A stretch of DNA of 64,000 nucleotides from Oscillospiraceae bacterium (GTDB taxonomy: Bacteria; Bacillota; Clostridia; Oscillospirales; Oscillospiraceae), in NCBI GenBank assembly GCA_017412585.1, contig JAFPXK010000024.1, forward strand, positions 44,239-108,238. The letters are read 5' to 3'. A program made the position numbers and the translations under genes. Positions within the stretch are counted from its first letter, which is position 1. The number at the start of each line of letters is the position of its first letter. Shown piece by piece: positions 1-7,694 of the stretch. Under the pieces are notes generated by a model, which did not search any database, was not told the DNA's origin, and saw nothing but the letters and a program-made list of their open reading frames with translations.

Positions 1-794
1 CCATCCACCACGGCGGGCATACGATGGACGGCGCAGCCGATAAAGGCCCCGCACATAGCGGCGATATCCAGTCCGCCCACCTTGGAAACAGTGTCAAGTA
101 TATCCTCTTTACAGGGCTGATGCAGCCGAAGCGCCTCCTCAATCACCGCCTTCTTGCGGCCAAAGGCCTCATCCGTCAGTCCGCCGCCCCGGCCGCACAC
201 CTGCTCCACGGTGGCCCCGGTCAATACGGCCAGCACGGATGCACTGGTGGTGGTGTTGCCGATGCCCATTTCACCGATGCCCACGATGTCCACGCCCTCC
301 GCTTTGGCTCTTTCCACCGCTTCCATCCCGGCGGTCATGGCCTCCAGGGCCTGCTGCCGGGTCATTGCCGGCTCACGGGAAATATCCCCGGTACTCCATC
401 GTACCTTGCGGTTCACCACGCCCTCCGGCGTCGGGGCGTTGATGCCCACGTCCGTCACCACCACGCTGTCACCGAAGTGGCAGGCCGTGGCGGACATGCC
501 GGTTTTATGCCGGGTCATATTGATGCACTGCTGCACCGTCACGCTCTGAGGCGCCGAGCTGACCCCCTGGGCCACCACGCCGTTGTCGGCGGCAAACACC
601 AGCACCCGGCATTTTTCCGCCCTTGGCGTCACCGTGCCCTGAATCCCCGCAAGCGCCACGGCGTAGTCCTCCAGCCGCCCCAGGCTCCCCGGGGGCTTGG
701 CCAGCTCCGCCTGCCGCCGCCGTGCCCTGTCCATACAGTCCCGGTCGACAGGGTGGGCTGCGGCGATATAAGCCATCAGCTCCTGTTCCGTCAT
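1..794 (-). CDS. cobT: Nicotinate-nucleotide--dimethylbenzimidazole phosphoribosyltransferase CobT, 3' end beyond window
   Basis: CobT makes alpha-ribazole phosphate for the lower ligand of cobalamin from nicotinate mononucleotide and a base such as dimethylbenzimidazole. About 264 N-terminal residues are visible. Family signatures are the KPPGSLGRLE stretch near residue 33, VFAADNGV near residue 66, GIGEMGIGNTTT near residue 170 and a VCGRGGG loop near residue 195. The frame continues leftward off the window, so the C-terminal catalytic Glu region is not seen. I chose the ATG at 794 (protein begins MTEQELMAYI) because an AAGGGG Shine-Dalgarno lies 9 nt upstream; an in-frame ATG at 803 sits directly against it. 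It is the last visible gene of the leftward B12-riboswitch operon. The assignment was read by translating the minus strand directly. Confidence 0.93.
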   Translation of the reverse strand, partial: MTEQELMAYIAAAHPVDRDCMDRARRRQAELAKPPGSLGRLEDYAVALAGIQGTVTPRAEKCRVLVFAADNGVVAQGVSSAPQSVTVQQCINMTRHKTGMSATACHFGDSVVVTDVGINAPTPEGVVNRKVRWSTGDISREPAMTRQQALEAMTAGMEAVERAKAEGVDIVGIGEMGIGNTTTSASVLAVLTGATVEQVCGRGGGLTDEAFGRKKAVIEEALRLHQPCKEDILDTVSKVGGLDIAAMCGAFIGCAVHRMPAVVD

Positions 795-807
795 GCTCTT
801 CATCCCC

Positions 808-1098
808 TTATGCGTGAATCCAATAAATCACATAACATTCCGTCATATCGCCCCGGTAGAGAAAAATATTCTCCCCCATCTCGATATGCCGGTCAAACAG
901 CAGGTCCGGGATGAACAGCCGCGCCGTGGTGCGCCGCTGGCCCCGCAAGGTCAGCCCCTCCTTAGTGGGATGCTCGTGCAGCTCCGTGGCCGCCTCCTGC
1001 AAGCCGGGCAGCTGCAGCTGCACCTCCAGCCGGTGCAGGTCTTTCTCCGCATTGATATAGATTAAATTGTCCTCATTGCAAAACCAGTTGATATTCAT
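808..1098 (-). CDS. Uncharacterised 96-residue protein in the B12-regulated operon
   Basis: I do not recognise this 96-residue protein. It is a plausible gene: GAGGG lies 8 nt before the ATG, the frame sits 13 nt upstream of cobT, and the SD of cobT lies at its 3' end. It is soluble in appearance, with no signal peptide or membrane segment, and is rich in Leu, His, Glu and Arg. The N-terminus (MNINWFCNEDNLIYINAEKD) and a central RGQRRTTARLF segment suggest a small beta-rich domain, but that is a guess. The company of cbiK, two NEAT-like exported proteins and cobT points to cobalt, tetrapyrrole or cobamide handling. The antisense frame overlapping it shows no family features. Confidence 0.6.
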   Translation of the reverse strand: MNINWFCNEDNLIYINAEKDLHRLEVQLQLPGLQEAATELHEHPTKEGLTLRGQRRTTARLFIPDLLFDRHIEMGENIFLYRGDMTECYVIYWIHA

Positions 1099-1148
1099 AT
1101 AGTAACCCTCACCCTACGGTCACACTTTACGTGACTTCCGCCGCTAAA

Positions 1149-1649
1149 TCAAGCATTATTCTTTCGCAGCCGGGCAAAGCGGAATACAAATACCACCGCC
1201 AGCACCGCCACTACCGCGATCCACATCCCCACCGACGGCCGGGCCGGGTCAGAGAGGAACCGCGCCGTAGCGCCGTCAAAGCGCAGCGTATAGTCAATCA
1301 CGTGGGGCTGGCTCATAGCCAATGTCTCGGCGGACACGGGAATGTCCTCGTCCAGCGTAACAGGAATCAGGAAGGTGGAATTGCCCTCCTTGTTCACCGG
1401 AAGATACCGGACGCCCTCCACCTCCATGTAGTCGTAGTGGGGACTGCTCATCACTACCTTGGCGGTGCATTTTCCGCCGAAAACGGTGATCTCGGCAGGC
1501 GACTGTACGCTTGCCTTGCCGCTGCCGCCCAGCAGCACAGCGTCCACATAGTACACACCGTCCGCCAGGGTGGTTTCCGCCGCCGCAAATACGGGCAGCA
1601 GCATCAAAACAAGGCACAGCAGGCAGGCAAATACACCGGTCTTTTTCAT
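1149..1649 (-). CDS. Secreted, C-terminally membrane-anchored NEAT-like protein
   Basis: This 166-residue exported protein has a signal peptide (residues 1-24, cut near VFAAAE). One beta-rich domain follows (about 28-130), starting ADGVYYVDAV and ending HVIDYTLRFD, and then a C-terminal transmembrane helix (about 140-158) with an RLRKNN tail. The opening DGxY, the central SSPHYDYMEVEG loop and the Tyr-bearing last strand resemble NEAT (iron-transport-associated) domains, which bind haem or other tetrapyrroles at the Gram-positive surface. The match is by eye and distant. It lies in one leftward operon with the lipoprotein at 1762-2259, which has a related DGVY...IPV layout, and with secreted CbiK. 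A shared role in catching a tetrapyrrole or metal outside the cell is inference. Confidence 0.6.
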   Translation of the reverse strand: MKKTGVFACLLCLVLMLLPVFAAAETTLADGVYYVDAVLLGGSGKASVQSPAEITVFGGKCTAKVVMSSPHYDYMEVEGVRYLPVNKEGNSTFLIPVTLDEDIPVSAETLAMSQPHVIDYTLRFDGATARFLSDPARPSVGMWIAVVAVLAVVFVFRFARLRKNNA

Positions 1650-1761
1650 CGTTCAGCACCTCAAATTACAAATTAGCCCTCAAATGCGCGAGCTCCCGCC
1701 CACACGGTGCCCGCCGTGCGCACGGAAGCTCGCTCTATGGGTAACACTTGGCTTGACGAAA
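1650..1761 (-). other. Intercistronic stretch with GC-rich inverted repeats
   Basis: This 112-bp spacer between two genes of the leftward operon can form a long GC-rich stem-loop: GAGCTTCC pairs with GGGAGCTC around nested CACGG/CCGTG arms. There is no T-run on the minus strand, so it looks more like an mRNA processing or attenuation structure than a terminator. No open reading frame or known RNA family was recognised. Confidence 0.35.
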
Positions 1762-2259
1762 TTAAGCGGCGGGCACATCCATAGGCTCCGGGTCAGACAC
1801 GGACACCATATGATCATACCACACACCCTTCTTGCCAATCAAGGCGCAGGGGAAATCTTTGTCCAGATACGGCACGGGAATGTCGAACGCATTGGCCTCG
1901 TCGGTGGTGCCGTCGCTGTACTTGACCTCCTCCAGGGTGGGCTCCAGCAAAACGGCGCCCTCGGCCTGGGCCTCCTCGGCGGTGCCGGGATACAGGTTCA
2001 CAATCGAAGTGCTGGCCAGCACCACGTGAAGGGTCATCTGACCGTTCTCCACTGTGAGAACGCCTTTCCCGTCCTTAGTCTCGTTGGCGTGGAACATGGT
2101 GCTATCGGTGGTAAATACGGCGGAATATACGCCATCCGGCAGAGCGGGCTCCTCCACAGCGGGCTCAGCCGTCTTCTCCCCAGAGTCGGCGGCAGAGCCG
2201 CAGGCAGCCAGCGTCAGCAGGCAAAGCACGGTCAGTGCCACAGCAATCCATCGTTTCAT
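1762..2259 (-). CDS. NEAT-like lipoprotein
   Basis: This 165-residue lipoprotein has a short charged N-terminus, a hydrophobic helix and the lipobox LAAC at residues 17-20, so it should be anchored by its Cys to the outer face of the membrane. After an acidic linker the single domain begins LPDGVYSAVF and contains a long insert ending in FDIPVPYLDKDFPCA and a final KKGVWYDHMVSV strand. The DGVY opening, the IPV strand and the terminal aromatic strand parallel its neighbour at 1149-1649. I infer a paralogous pair of surface binding domains, possibly NEAT-like. It lies 16 nt downstream of cbiK in the same riboswitch-controlled operon. The ligand is unknown; haem-like or cobalt tetrapyrroles are the natural candidates. 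Confidence 0.65.
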   Translation of the reverse strand: MKRWIAVALTVLCLLTLAACGSAADSGEKTAEPAVEEPALPDGVYSAVFTTDSTMFHANETKDGKGVLTVENGQMTLHVVLASTSIVNLYPGTAEEAQAEGAVLLEPTLEEVKYSDGTTDEANAFDIPVPYLDKDFPCALIGKKGVWYDHMVSVSDPEPMDVPAA

Positions 2260-2274
2260 ACCGTTTTCGGCTCC

Positions 2275-3468
2275 TTACTTGGCAAGCTGCTCCATGGCAG
2301 CGGCGGTGTGGGCCACATACAGCGCCTGCACGGCGGGAATGCCGCCCATGCCGTTGATCTGCACGTCAAAGCCCTCGAACTTGCCGGAGGCCTTGAACAT
2401 GCTCAGCCAGGAATCCTCGTCCTCACCGGCCATATCGTTGTTGGCGTGATCGCCGGCCACCACCATCAGGGGACGCAGCACCACGTGCTTATAACCGGCC
2501 TGGGCCACCTTCTCGATAATGGCCTCGCAGGCGGTATCCTCGGGCTCGCCCTCCACGGTGCCGATAAACACATTCTTGTAGCCCAGCTCGTCCATCATGG
2601 TCTGCATCTGGGAATAGGTCACCTTTGCCACGTGAGCGGTGCCGTGGCCCATGAACACGAAGGCGGTGCTCAGGCCCTCGGCGCTCTCCAGGGAGTCGAA
2701 ACCACCGGCGCCCACAGCGGCGTTGACAATAGCCTCCGCAGCGGCCTTCTTGTCGGCGTTCACCACGGTGGCGTCAGCGCCCACCTCGCCCAGCAGAGGC
2801 TCGGCAATGACCACGGACTTGAAGTTATCCTTGTAGGCTTCCACAGTCGCGGCCATCTCGTCGTACTCCGCGCCGTGCATCAGATGGGTGGGCTGCACCA
2901 CCAGGTTCTCCACGCCGTTGGCCACGGCGCGGTCCAGGGCCTGGGTCATATTGTCGATCTTCTCGCCGTCACGTGCCTGGATGTGGTTGATGATGATCTG
3001 GGCCGTAAAGGCGCGGCGCACGGACCAGTCGGGATAGGCCTCCTGCAGGGCGTCCTCAATACCCTTGATATCGTTGACGCGGCTGTCGTTGAAGGAGGTG
3101 CCGAAGGACACCACCAGCAGCTCGTTGGCACCGATGTCGTCACCGTTGCGGGGATCGTCAAAGGAGGCGTCGCCGGTGTCCAGGGCGAAATAGTCAGCCT
3201 CTTCCACCAGCTCCTTCTGCGCGTCGGTCAGAGCGTCCCACGCGGCCTTGGCGGCCTCGCAATCCGCGTCGGTGGTCTCGGTGCGCTCCTGCACCTGGAT
3301 GGCGGCAATCAGCTCGTCCACTTTGGCGGCAGCCTCCTCGTCGGACGGAGTCTCCACGGCAGGGGCCTCGTCCTCCTGCTCAGGCTGGGCGCTCTGGCCG
3401 CAGGCCGCCAGGCTCAGCACCATGCACAGCGCCAGTACCAGCGCCAGAAGGGTCTTTACGTTTTTCAT
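2275..3468 (-). CDS. cbiK: Lipid-anchored sirohydrochlorin cobaltochelatase CbiK
   Basis: This is a class II chelatase that inserts cobalt (or iron) into sirohydrochlorin. The 397-residue protein carries a signal peptide with lipobox LAAC (lipid-modified Cys near residue 23). A linker of about 70 residues follows, of the surface-protein spacer type (WDALTDAQKELVEEAD), then a CbiK domain from about residue 115. Likely metal-ligand histidines fall in QPTHLMHGAEY (about residue 195), FMGHGTAH (about 275) and VVAGDHANND (about 341). Cytoplasmic CbiK proteins are near 265 residues, so the extra length is the export signal and spacer. Exported CbiK is known from Desulfovibrio. It is the first gene after a cobalamin riboswitch with terminator, so B12 should switch it off. 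How an extracellular chelatase meets its substrate is unresolved. Confidence 0.9.
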   Translation of the reverse strand: MKNVKTLLALVLALCMVLSLAACGQSAQPEQEDEAPAVETPSDEEAAAKVDELIAAIQVQERTETTDADCEAAKAAWDALTDAQKELVEEADYFALDTGDASFDDPRNGDDIGANELLVVSFGTSFNDSRVNDIKGIEDALQEAYPDWSVRRAFTAQIIINHIQARDGEKIDNMTQALDRAVANGVENLVVQPTHLMHGAEYDEMAATVEAYKDNFKSVVIAEPLLGEVGADATVVNADKKAAAEAIVNAAVGAGGFDSLESAEGLSTAFVFMGHGTAHVAKVTYSQMQTMMDELGYKNVFIGTVEGEPEDTACEAIIEKVAQAGYKHVVLRPLMVVAGDHANNDMAGEDEDSWLSMFKASGKFEGFDVQINGMGGIPAVQALYVAHTAAAMEQLAK

Positions 3469-3534
3469 CTTACAAAACTTCCTTTCCTCAATGATATTTG
3501 CTATTATTTCGGTATCACGCCGGAATAAACAAAG

Positions 3535-3557
3535 AAAAAGCGGGCCTTGCAGCCCGC
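3535..3557 (-). terminator. Riboswitch-associated intrinsic terminator before cbiK
   Basis: On the minus strand GCGGGC-TGCAAG-GCCCGC is followed directly by TTTTTC. It lies between the cobalamin aptamer and the cbiK start, the normal place for a transcription-attenuating expression platform. Confidence 0.8.
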
Positions 3558-3599
3558 AGCCACGCCGCGCCCCCAGTCAAGGGACGCCAAGCGCCGATC

Positions 3600-3821
3600 T
3601 GCACAATACTCCGGAAGTCCGCGAAGCTGCACACGCCATGCTTCCATGGCAAGGAGGGCGCTCGTATCCTGGCTGATCGCGTCGGAGGCTTCCCCTCCCG
3701 CGGCGAAGCGCCTTCCCGGTTACCCAGTGGCATCTGCCCCGCCGCCTGCGCGAATCACAGTAACGGCCTTGCGTGGGTCTTTCACCCAACTTCCGATCGC
3801 CGTCCCATCCCTATGTAGTTC
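3600..3821 (-). ncRNA. Cobalamin riboswitch (leftward, controls cbiK operon)
   Basis: The minus strand carries the conserved cobalamin aptamer pieces in order: GGGTGAAAGACCC, CCGTTACTGTGATT, GCCACTGGG, CCGGGAAGGC and the B12 box TCAGCCAGGATACGAGCGCC. It starts just after the leftward promoter and ends before the terminator at 3535-3557. Cobalamin binding is expected to favour termination and lower expression of cbiK, the two NEAT-like proteins, the 96-residue protein and cobT. Confidence 0.9.
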
Positions 3822-3827
3822 ATTTGC

Positions 3828-3856
3828 ATCATAGCACCGGGCGCCTCTTTTGTCAA
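3828..3856 (-). promoter_or_regulatory. Sigma-A promoter for the cbiK operon
   Basis: The minus strand reads TTGACA (3851-3856), a 17-nt spacer and TATGAT (3828-3833). Transcription would start near 3821, at the 5' edge of the leftward riboswitch. Confidence 0.8.
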
Positions 3857-3879
3857 CACCTCCTCCTGTACGACCTATC

Positions 3880-3909
3880 TTGACAACTTCTTCCCCCACG
3901 CTGTATAAT
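3880..3909 (+). promoter_or_regulatory. Sigma-A promoter for the cbiD operon
   Basis: TTGACA (3880-3885), an 18-nt spacer and TATAAT (3904-3909). The -35 boxes of the two divergent promoters are only about 24 bp apart. Transcription would start near 3916. Confidence 0.85.
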
Positions 3910-3915
3910 CAGCAT

Positions 3916-4075
3916 GTCAATATAATGGACAAGTAGGGTGCAATTCCCTCGCAAGTGCGTTGCCGTGACAGCCGGATGACCATGTGGCATATTCCTTTGC
4001 GGACACCGGAGGATATGAGGGCGTGACAGCGGCTGCGTTATGCCCTTACCCCGGCAGTTCGCTGTCGGGGGTTAC
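3916..4075 (+). ncRNA. Cobalamin riboswitch (rightward, controls cbiD operon)
   Basis: The leader contains AGGGTGCAATTCCC, GTGCGTTGCCGTGA and the B12 box AGCCGGATGACCA, the diagnostic order of a cobalamin aptamer. It is more compact than the leftward copy. Downstream, 4051-4072 forms a strong hairpin (CCCCGGCAG-TTCG-CTGTCGGGG). Its 3' arm includes the only G-rich SD candidate before the cbiD ATG, so it may act at translation. There is only a broken T-run after it, so termination is less likely. Confidence 0.82.
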
Positions 4076-4082
4076 TTATTTT

Positions 4083-5225
4083 ATGGATGTATTTCGCAAT
4101 ATCAACGGAAAACTGTTACGCTGCGGCTACACCACCGGCTCCTGCGCTGCGGCGGCGGCCAAAGGTGCAACGGAAATGCTGCTGGGCCAGTCCCTGGTGG
4201 GCACCGTGTCCCTGGACACCCCCAAGGGCCTCCCCCTGTCGCTTATGCTGGAGGATTGCGCTTTCACGGCGTCCCAGGCCAGCTGCGCCGTCCGCAAGGA
4301 CGCCGGCGACGATCCCGACGTCACCTCCGGCATCCTGGTGTACGCCACCGTCCGCAAAAGTGACGCAAACGGCGTCACCATCGACGGCGGCCGTGGCGTG
4401 GGCCGCGTCACCAAGCCGGGGCTGGACCAACCCATAGGCGCCGCTGCCATCAACTCCACCCCCCGGCGCATGATCGCCCAGGCGGTGGAAGCCGTCTGCC
4501 ATACCCACGGTTACAAAGGCGGCATGGAGGTCATCATCTCCATCCCGGAGGGCGAGGCCCTGGCCAGCCGCACCTTCAACCCCCGCATGGGCATCCGGGG
4601 CGGCATCTCCATCCTGGGCACCAGCGGCATCGTGGAGCCCATGAGCAACCAGGCCCTGGTGGACACCATCACGCTGGAGCTGCGGCAGTTTGCCGCCTCC
4701 GGCGAGCGGCACCTGCTCCTCTCTCCCGGCAATTACGGACGGGATTTCGCCCGGGATAAACTGGGCCTGGACGTGACACACTGCGTAAGCTGCGCCAACT
4801 TCATCGGCGACGCCATCGACGCCGCCGTAAGCTGCGGCTTCCGCCATATCCTGCTCATCGGCCACATCGGCAAGCTGGTAAAGCTGGGCATCGGCCAGAC
4901 CAATACCCACTCCGCCTCCGGCGACGGGCGGATGGAAACCCTTCTGGCCTGCGCCCTGCCCCACACCGACGATATCGCCCTGCTGCGCGCCATTGCCGAC
5001 TGCGCCACCACTGACGCCGCCCTGGCACTGCTGCAAGCGTCCGGGATAAAGGACGCCGTCATGGCCACCCTGGGCGCACGCATTGAGGACACCCTTCGCC
5101 GCCGCGTCCCCTGCGACGTCACCGTGGGCTATCTCATGTTCACCAACCGCGCCGATTTAGGCGGCGTGCTGATACAAAGCGACAACGCATCGGAACTGAT
5201 GCACCATTGGAGGATAGAAAAATGA
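4083..5225 (+). CDS. cbiD: Cobalt-precorrin-5B C1-methyltransferase CbiD
   Basis: CbiD methylates C1 of cobalt-precorrin-5B with S-adenosylmethionine in anaerobic corrin synthesis. The 380-residue protein begins MDVFRNINGKLLRCGYTTGS, and the family-typical CGYTTGSCAAAAAKGA stretch lies near residues 14-29. The same frame is open back to 3984, but that extension would run through the riboswitch, so ATG 4083 is chosen. The GGGGG before the start lies in the 3' arm of a hairpin. First gene of an 11-gene rightward operon; its TGA overlaps the ATG of cbiF by 4 nt. Confidence 0.95.
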   Translation: MDVFRNINGKLLRCGYTTGSCAAAAAKGATEMLLGQSLVGTVSLDTPKGLPLSLMLEDCAFTASQASCAVRKDAGDDPDVTSGILVYATVRKSDANGVTIDGGRGVGRVTKPGLDQPIGAAAINSTPRRMIAQAVEAVCHTHGYKGGMEVIISIPEGEALASRTFNPRMGIRGGISILGTSGIVEPMSNQALVDTITLELRQFAASGERHLLLSPGNYGRDFARDKLGLDVTHCVSCANFIGDAIDAAVSCGFRHILLIGHIGKLVKLGIGQTNTHSASGDGRMETLLACALPHTDDIALLRAIADCATTDAALALLQASGIKDAVMATLGARIEDTLRRRVPCDVTVGYLMFTNRADLGGVLIQSDNASELMHHWRIEK

Positions 5226-5977
5226 TTCATTTTGTAGGCGCCGGCAGCGGCGCGGCAGATCTCATCACGGTGCGGGGCAAAAATCTGCTGGAACAGGCGG
5301 ACGTTATCATCTACGCCGGCTCTCTGGTCAACCCCGCCCTGCTGGATTGCGCCAAAGAGAAATGCGCCATTTATAACAGCGCCACCATGACCCTGGAGGA
5401 GGTGCTGTACGTCATGCGCAAGGCGGAGGCCGAGGGCAAGACCACCGTCCGCCTCCACACCGGCGACCCCTGCCTTTACGGCGCCATCCGTGAGCAGATG
5501 GACAAGCTGGACCAGTGGCAGATCCCCTATGACTACACCCCCGGCGTGTCCAGCTTCTGCGGTGCGGCGGCGGCCCTCCGGGCGGAATACACCCTCCCCG
5601 GCGTGTCCCAGACGGTGATTATCGCCCGCATGGCGGGCCGCACCCCTGTCCCCGACAGCCAGTCCATCCGCTCCCTGGCCGCCCACGACGCCACCATGGT
5701 TATCTTCCTCAGCACCGGGCTTCTGGAGGGATTGGAACAGGAGCTGCAATCCGGCGGCCTCTCCCCCGATACTCCCGCCGCCATCGTATATAAGGCCACC
5801 TGGCCGGAGGAAAAGGTGCTGCGCTGCACCGTCGCCACCCTCCACGACACCGCCCGTGCCAACGACGTCACCAAAACCGCCCTCATCGTGGTGGGCCGCG
5901 TCCTGGGCAGCGACTATGAATTGAGCCGTCTCTACGCCGCTGACTTCTCCACCGAATTCCGGGAGGCCAAGCAATGA
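5222..5977 (+). CDS. cbiF: Cobalt-precorrin-4 C11-methyltransferase CbiF
   Basis: This tetrapyrrole methylase adds a methyl group at C11 of cobalt-precorrin-4. The 251-residue protein begins MIHFVGAGSGAADLITVRG, the family glycine-rich loop. It contains HTGDPCLYGAIREQM (about 80) and TPGVSSFCGAAAAL (about 107), both typical of SAM-dependent corrin methylases. GGAGG lies about 8 nt before ATG 5222, and the start overlaps the stop of cbiD, which argues against the longer frame from 5207. It also overlaps cbiG by 4 nt, so translational coupling is likely. Confidence 0.95.
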   Translation: MIHFVGAGSGAADLITVRGKNLLEQADVIIYAGSLVNPALLDCAKEKCAIYNSATMTLEEVLYVMRKAEAEGKTTVRLHTGDPCLYGAIREQMDKLDQWQIPYDYTPGVSSFCGAAAALRAEYTLPGVSQTVIIARMAGRTPVPDSQSIRSLAAHDATMVIFLSTGLLEGLEQELQSGGLSPDTPAAIVYKATWPEEKVLRCTVATLHDTARANDVTKTALIVVGRVLGSDYELSRLYAADFSTEFREAKQ

Positions 5978-6966
5978 CCATCGCCGCCATCGCCTTTTCC
6001 GAAACCGGCATGGCCCTGGGCCAAAGGCTGATGGAAAACGTGCCGGACATGACGCTGCACCGCTGCGGCCACGGCGAACTGGCAAGCTGGACAGCGGACA
6101 ATTTCACCCGAAATGACGCCCTTTTGTTCATCGGCTCCGTAGGCATCGCCGTCCGGGCCATCGCCCCCCACGTGGTCAGCAAGACCAGCGACCCCGCCGT
6201 GGTGGTGATGGACGAACTGGGCACCTACGCCATCCCCGTCCTGTCCGGCCATCTGGGGGGCGCCAACGCCCTGGCGGTGCAGCTTTCCCGGGCCTGCGGC
6301 GCCCTGGCGGTGGTCACCACCGCCACTGATATCCACGGCCTTTTTGCGGTGGATGATTGGGCCCGCCGCCAGGGTCTCCGGGTGGCCAACCCGGAGCGCA
6401 TCAAGTGGATTTCCGCCCGGCTTCTCTCCGGCGAAACCATCCGCTACAAGAGCCTTTACCCCATTTCCGGCCCGGTTCCCGCCCATCTGGAGAGCGCCGA
6501 CGAGGAATATGACGTATTGATCAGCCACCGCAGCCGTGGCCGCGACACCGCTCTTCGTCTGGTGCCCCCCATCGTGACCCTGGGCATCGGCTGCCGCAAG
6601 AATATCTCCCGCCAGGCGGTGGAGGCCGCCATCGACAACGCCTTGCGCCGTGCCGGGTGCCACCCTGCCGCTGTCAGCGCCGTTGCCACCATCGACCTGA
6701 AGGCCCATGAGGGCGCTCTGGTGCGCTATTGCAAGGATAAAGGCATTCCCCTTGTCACTTATAGCGCCGAAGCCCTTTCCCAGGTTCCCGGCGTCTTTTC
6801 TTCCTCCGCCTTTGTCCAGAAAACCACCGGCGTGGACAACGTCTGCGAGCGGGCCGCGGTGCGCCACAGCGGCGGCCGCCTGATCCGGCCCAAGGAGGCC
6901 ATGGACGGCGTCACCGTAGCGCTGGCTCTGTCCGAACCCCATCTCTCTTTTCAGGAGGCACTATGA
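5974..6966 (+). CDS. cbiG: Cobalt-precorrin-5A hydrolase CbiG
   Basis: CbiG opens the delta-lactone of cobalt-precorrin-5A with loss of acetaldehyde, giving precorrin-5B. The 330-residue protein shows the N-terminal domain (FIGSVGIAVRAIAPHVVSK near residue 50 and PVLSGHLGGANALA near residue 88) and the C-terminal CbiG domain (TLGIGCRKNISRQAVEAAI near residue 205). Length is normal. It sits between cbiF and cbiH with 4-nt overlaps at both ends, in the order expected for consecutive steps. Confidence 0.94.
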   Translation: MTIAAIAFSETGMALGQRLMENVPDMTLHRCGHGELASWTADNFTRNDALLFIGSVGIAVRAIAPHVVSKTSDPAVVVMDELGTYAIPVLSGHLGGANALAVQLSRACGALAVVTTATDIHGLFAVDDWARRQGLRVANPERIKWISARLLSGETIRYKSLYPISGPVPAHLESADEEYDVLISHRSRGRDTALRLVPPIVTLGIGCRKNISRQAVEAAIDNALRRAGCHPAAVSAVATIDLKAHEGALVRYCKDKGIPLVTYSAEALSQVPGVFSSSAFVQKTTGVDNVCERAAVRHSGGRLIRPKEAMDGVTVALALSEPHLSFQEAL

Positions 6967-7694
6967 AACTGTTATACGTAGTGGGCCTTGGCCCCGGCAA
7001 GCAGGAGGGAATGACCCTGGCGGCAGACCATGCCCTCCGCGAGAGTGAAATCATCATTGGTTACAGTAAATATGTGGCCCTGGTGCGTCCCTATTTCCCC
7101 GAAAAAACTTATATGGACACCGGCATGACGAAGGAAACGGAGCGCTGCCGCAAGGCGTTGGAAACGGCCAACGAGGGCCGTACCACCGCCCTTGTCTGCA
7201 GCGGTGACAGCAGCGTCTACGGCATGGCGGGCCTCGTCTATGAGTTGAGCGTGGATTATACGACTGTGTCCATCCGCGTTATCCCCGGCGTCACGGCGGC
7301 CCTCAGCGGCGGTGCCATTCTGGGTGCACCTCTGGGCCACGACTTTGCCGTCATCAGTCTCAGCGATCTGTTGACCCCCTGGGAGACCATCGAAAAGCGG
7401 CTCCACTGCGCCGGACAGGGGGATTTCTGCATCAGCCTCTATAACCCCGGCAGCCACAAGCGCACCGACTATCTCCAAAAAGCCTGTGATATCCTGCTGC
7501 AATACCGCAGCGGCGACACCGTCTGCGGCCTGGCCCACGACATCGGCCGGGACGGCGAATGGTGCGAGCTGACCACCCTTGCCAAGCTGCGGGATACCGC
7601 CGTGGATATGTTCACCACCGTCTTTATCGGCAACGATCAGACCCGCGTCATCGCCGGGAAAATGGTGACCCCCAGGGGGTATCGCCTTGACTGA
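6963..7694 (+). CDS. cbiH: Cobalt-factor III / precorrin-3B C17-methyltransferase CbiH
   Basis: CbiH methylates C17 and drives ring contraction of the cobalt tetrapyrrole. The 243-residue tetrapyrrole methylase begins MKLLYVVGLGPGKQEGMTL and contains VCSGDSSVYGMAGL (about 79), VIPGVTAALSGGAILGAPLG (about 106) and SLYNPGSHKR (about 158), all family signatures. An AGGAGG-like site precedes the ATG. It overlaps cbiG by 4 nt and cbiJ by 8 nt. Confidence 0.95.
   Translation: MKLLYVVGLGPGKQEGMTLAADHALRESEIIIGYSKYVALVRPYFPEKTYMDTGMTKETERCRKALETANEGRTTALVCSGDSSVYGMAGLVYELSVDYTTVSIRVIPGVTAALSGGAILGAPLGHDFAVISLSDLLTPWETIEKRLHCAGQGDFCISLYNPGSHKRTDYLQKACDILLQYRSGDTVCGLAHDIGRDGEWCELTTLAKLRDTAVDMFTTVFIGNDQTRVIAGKMVTPRGYRLD

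Noticed and set aside
3984..4082. Longer N-terminus for CbiD
   Set aside because: It would translate the cobalamin riboswitch. The family N-terminus begins near the ATG at 4083.
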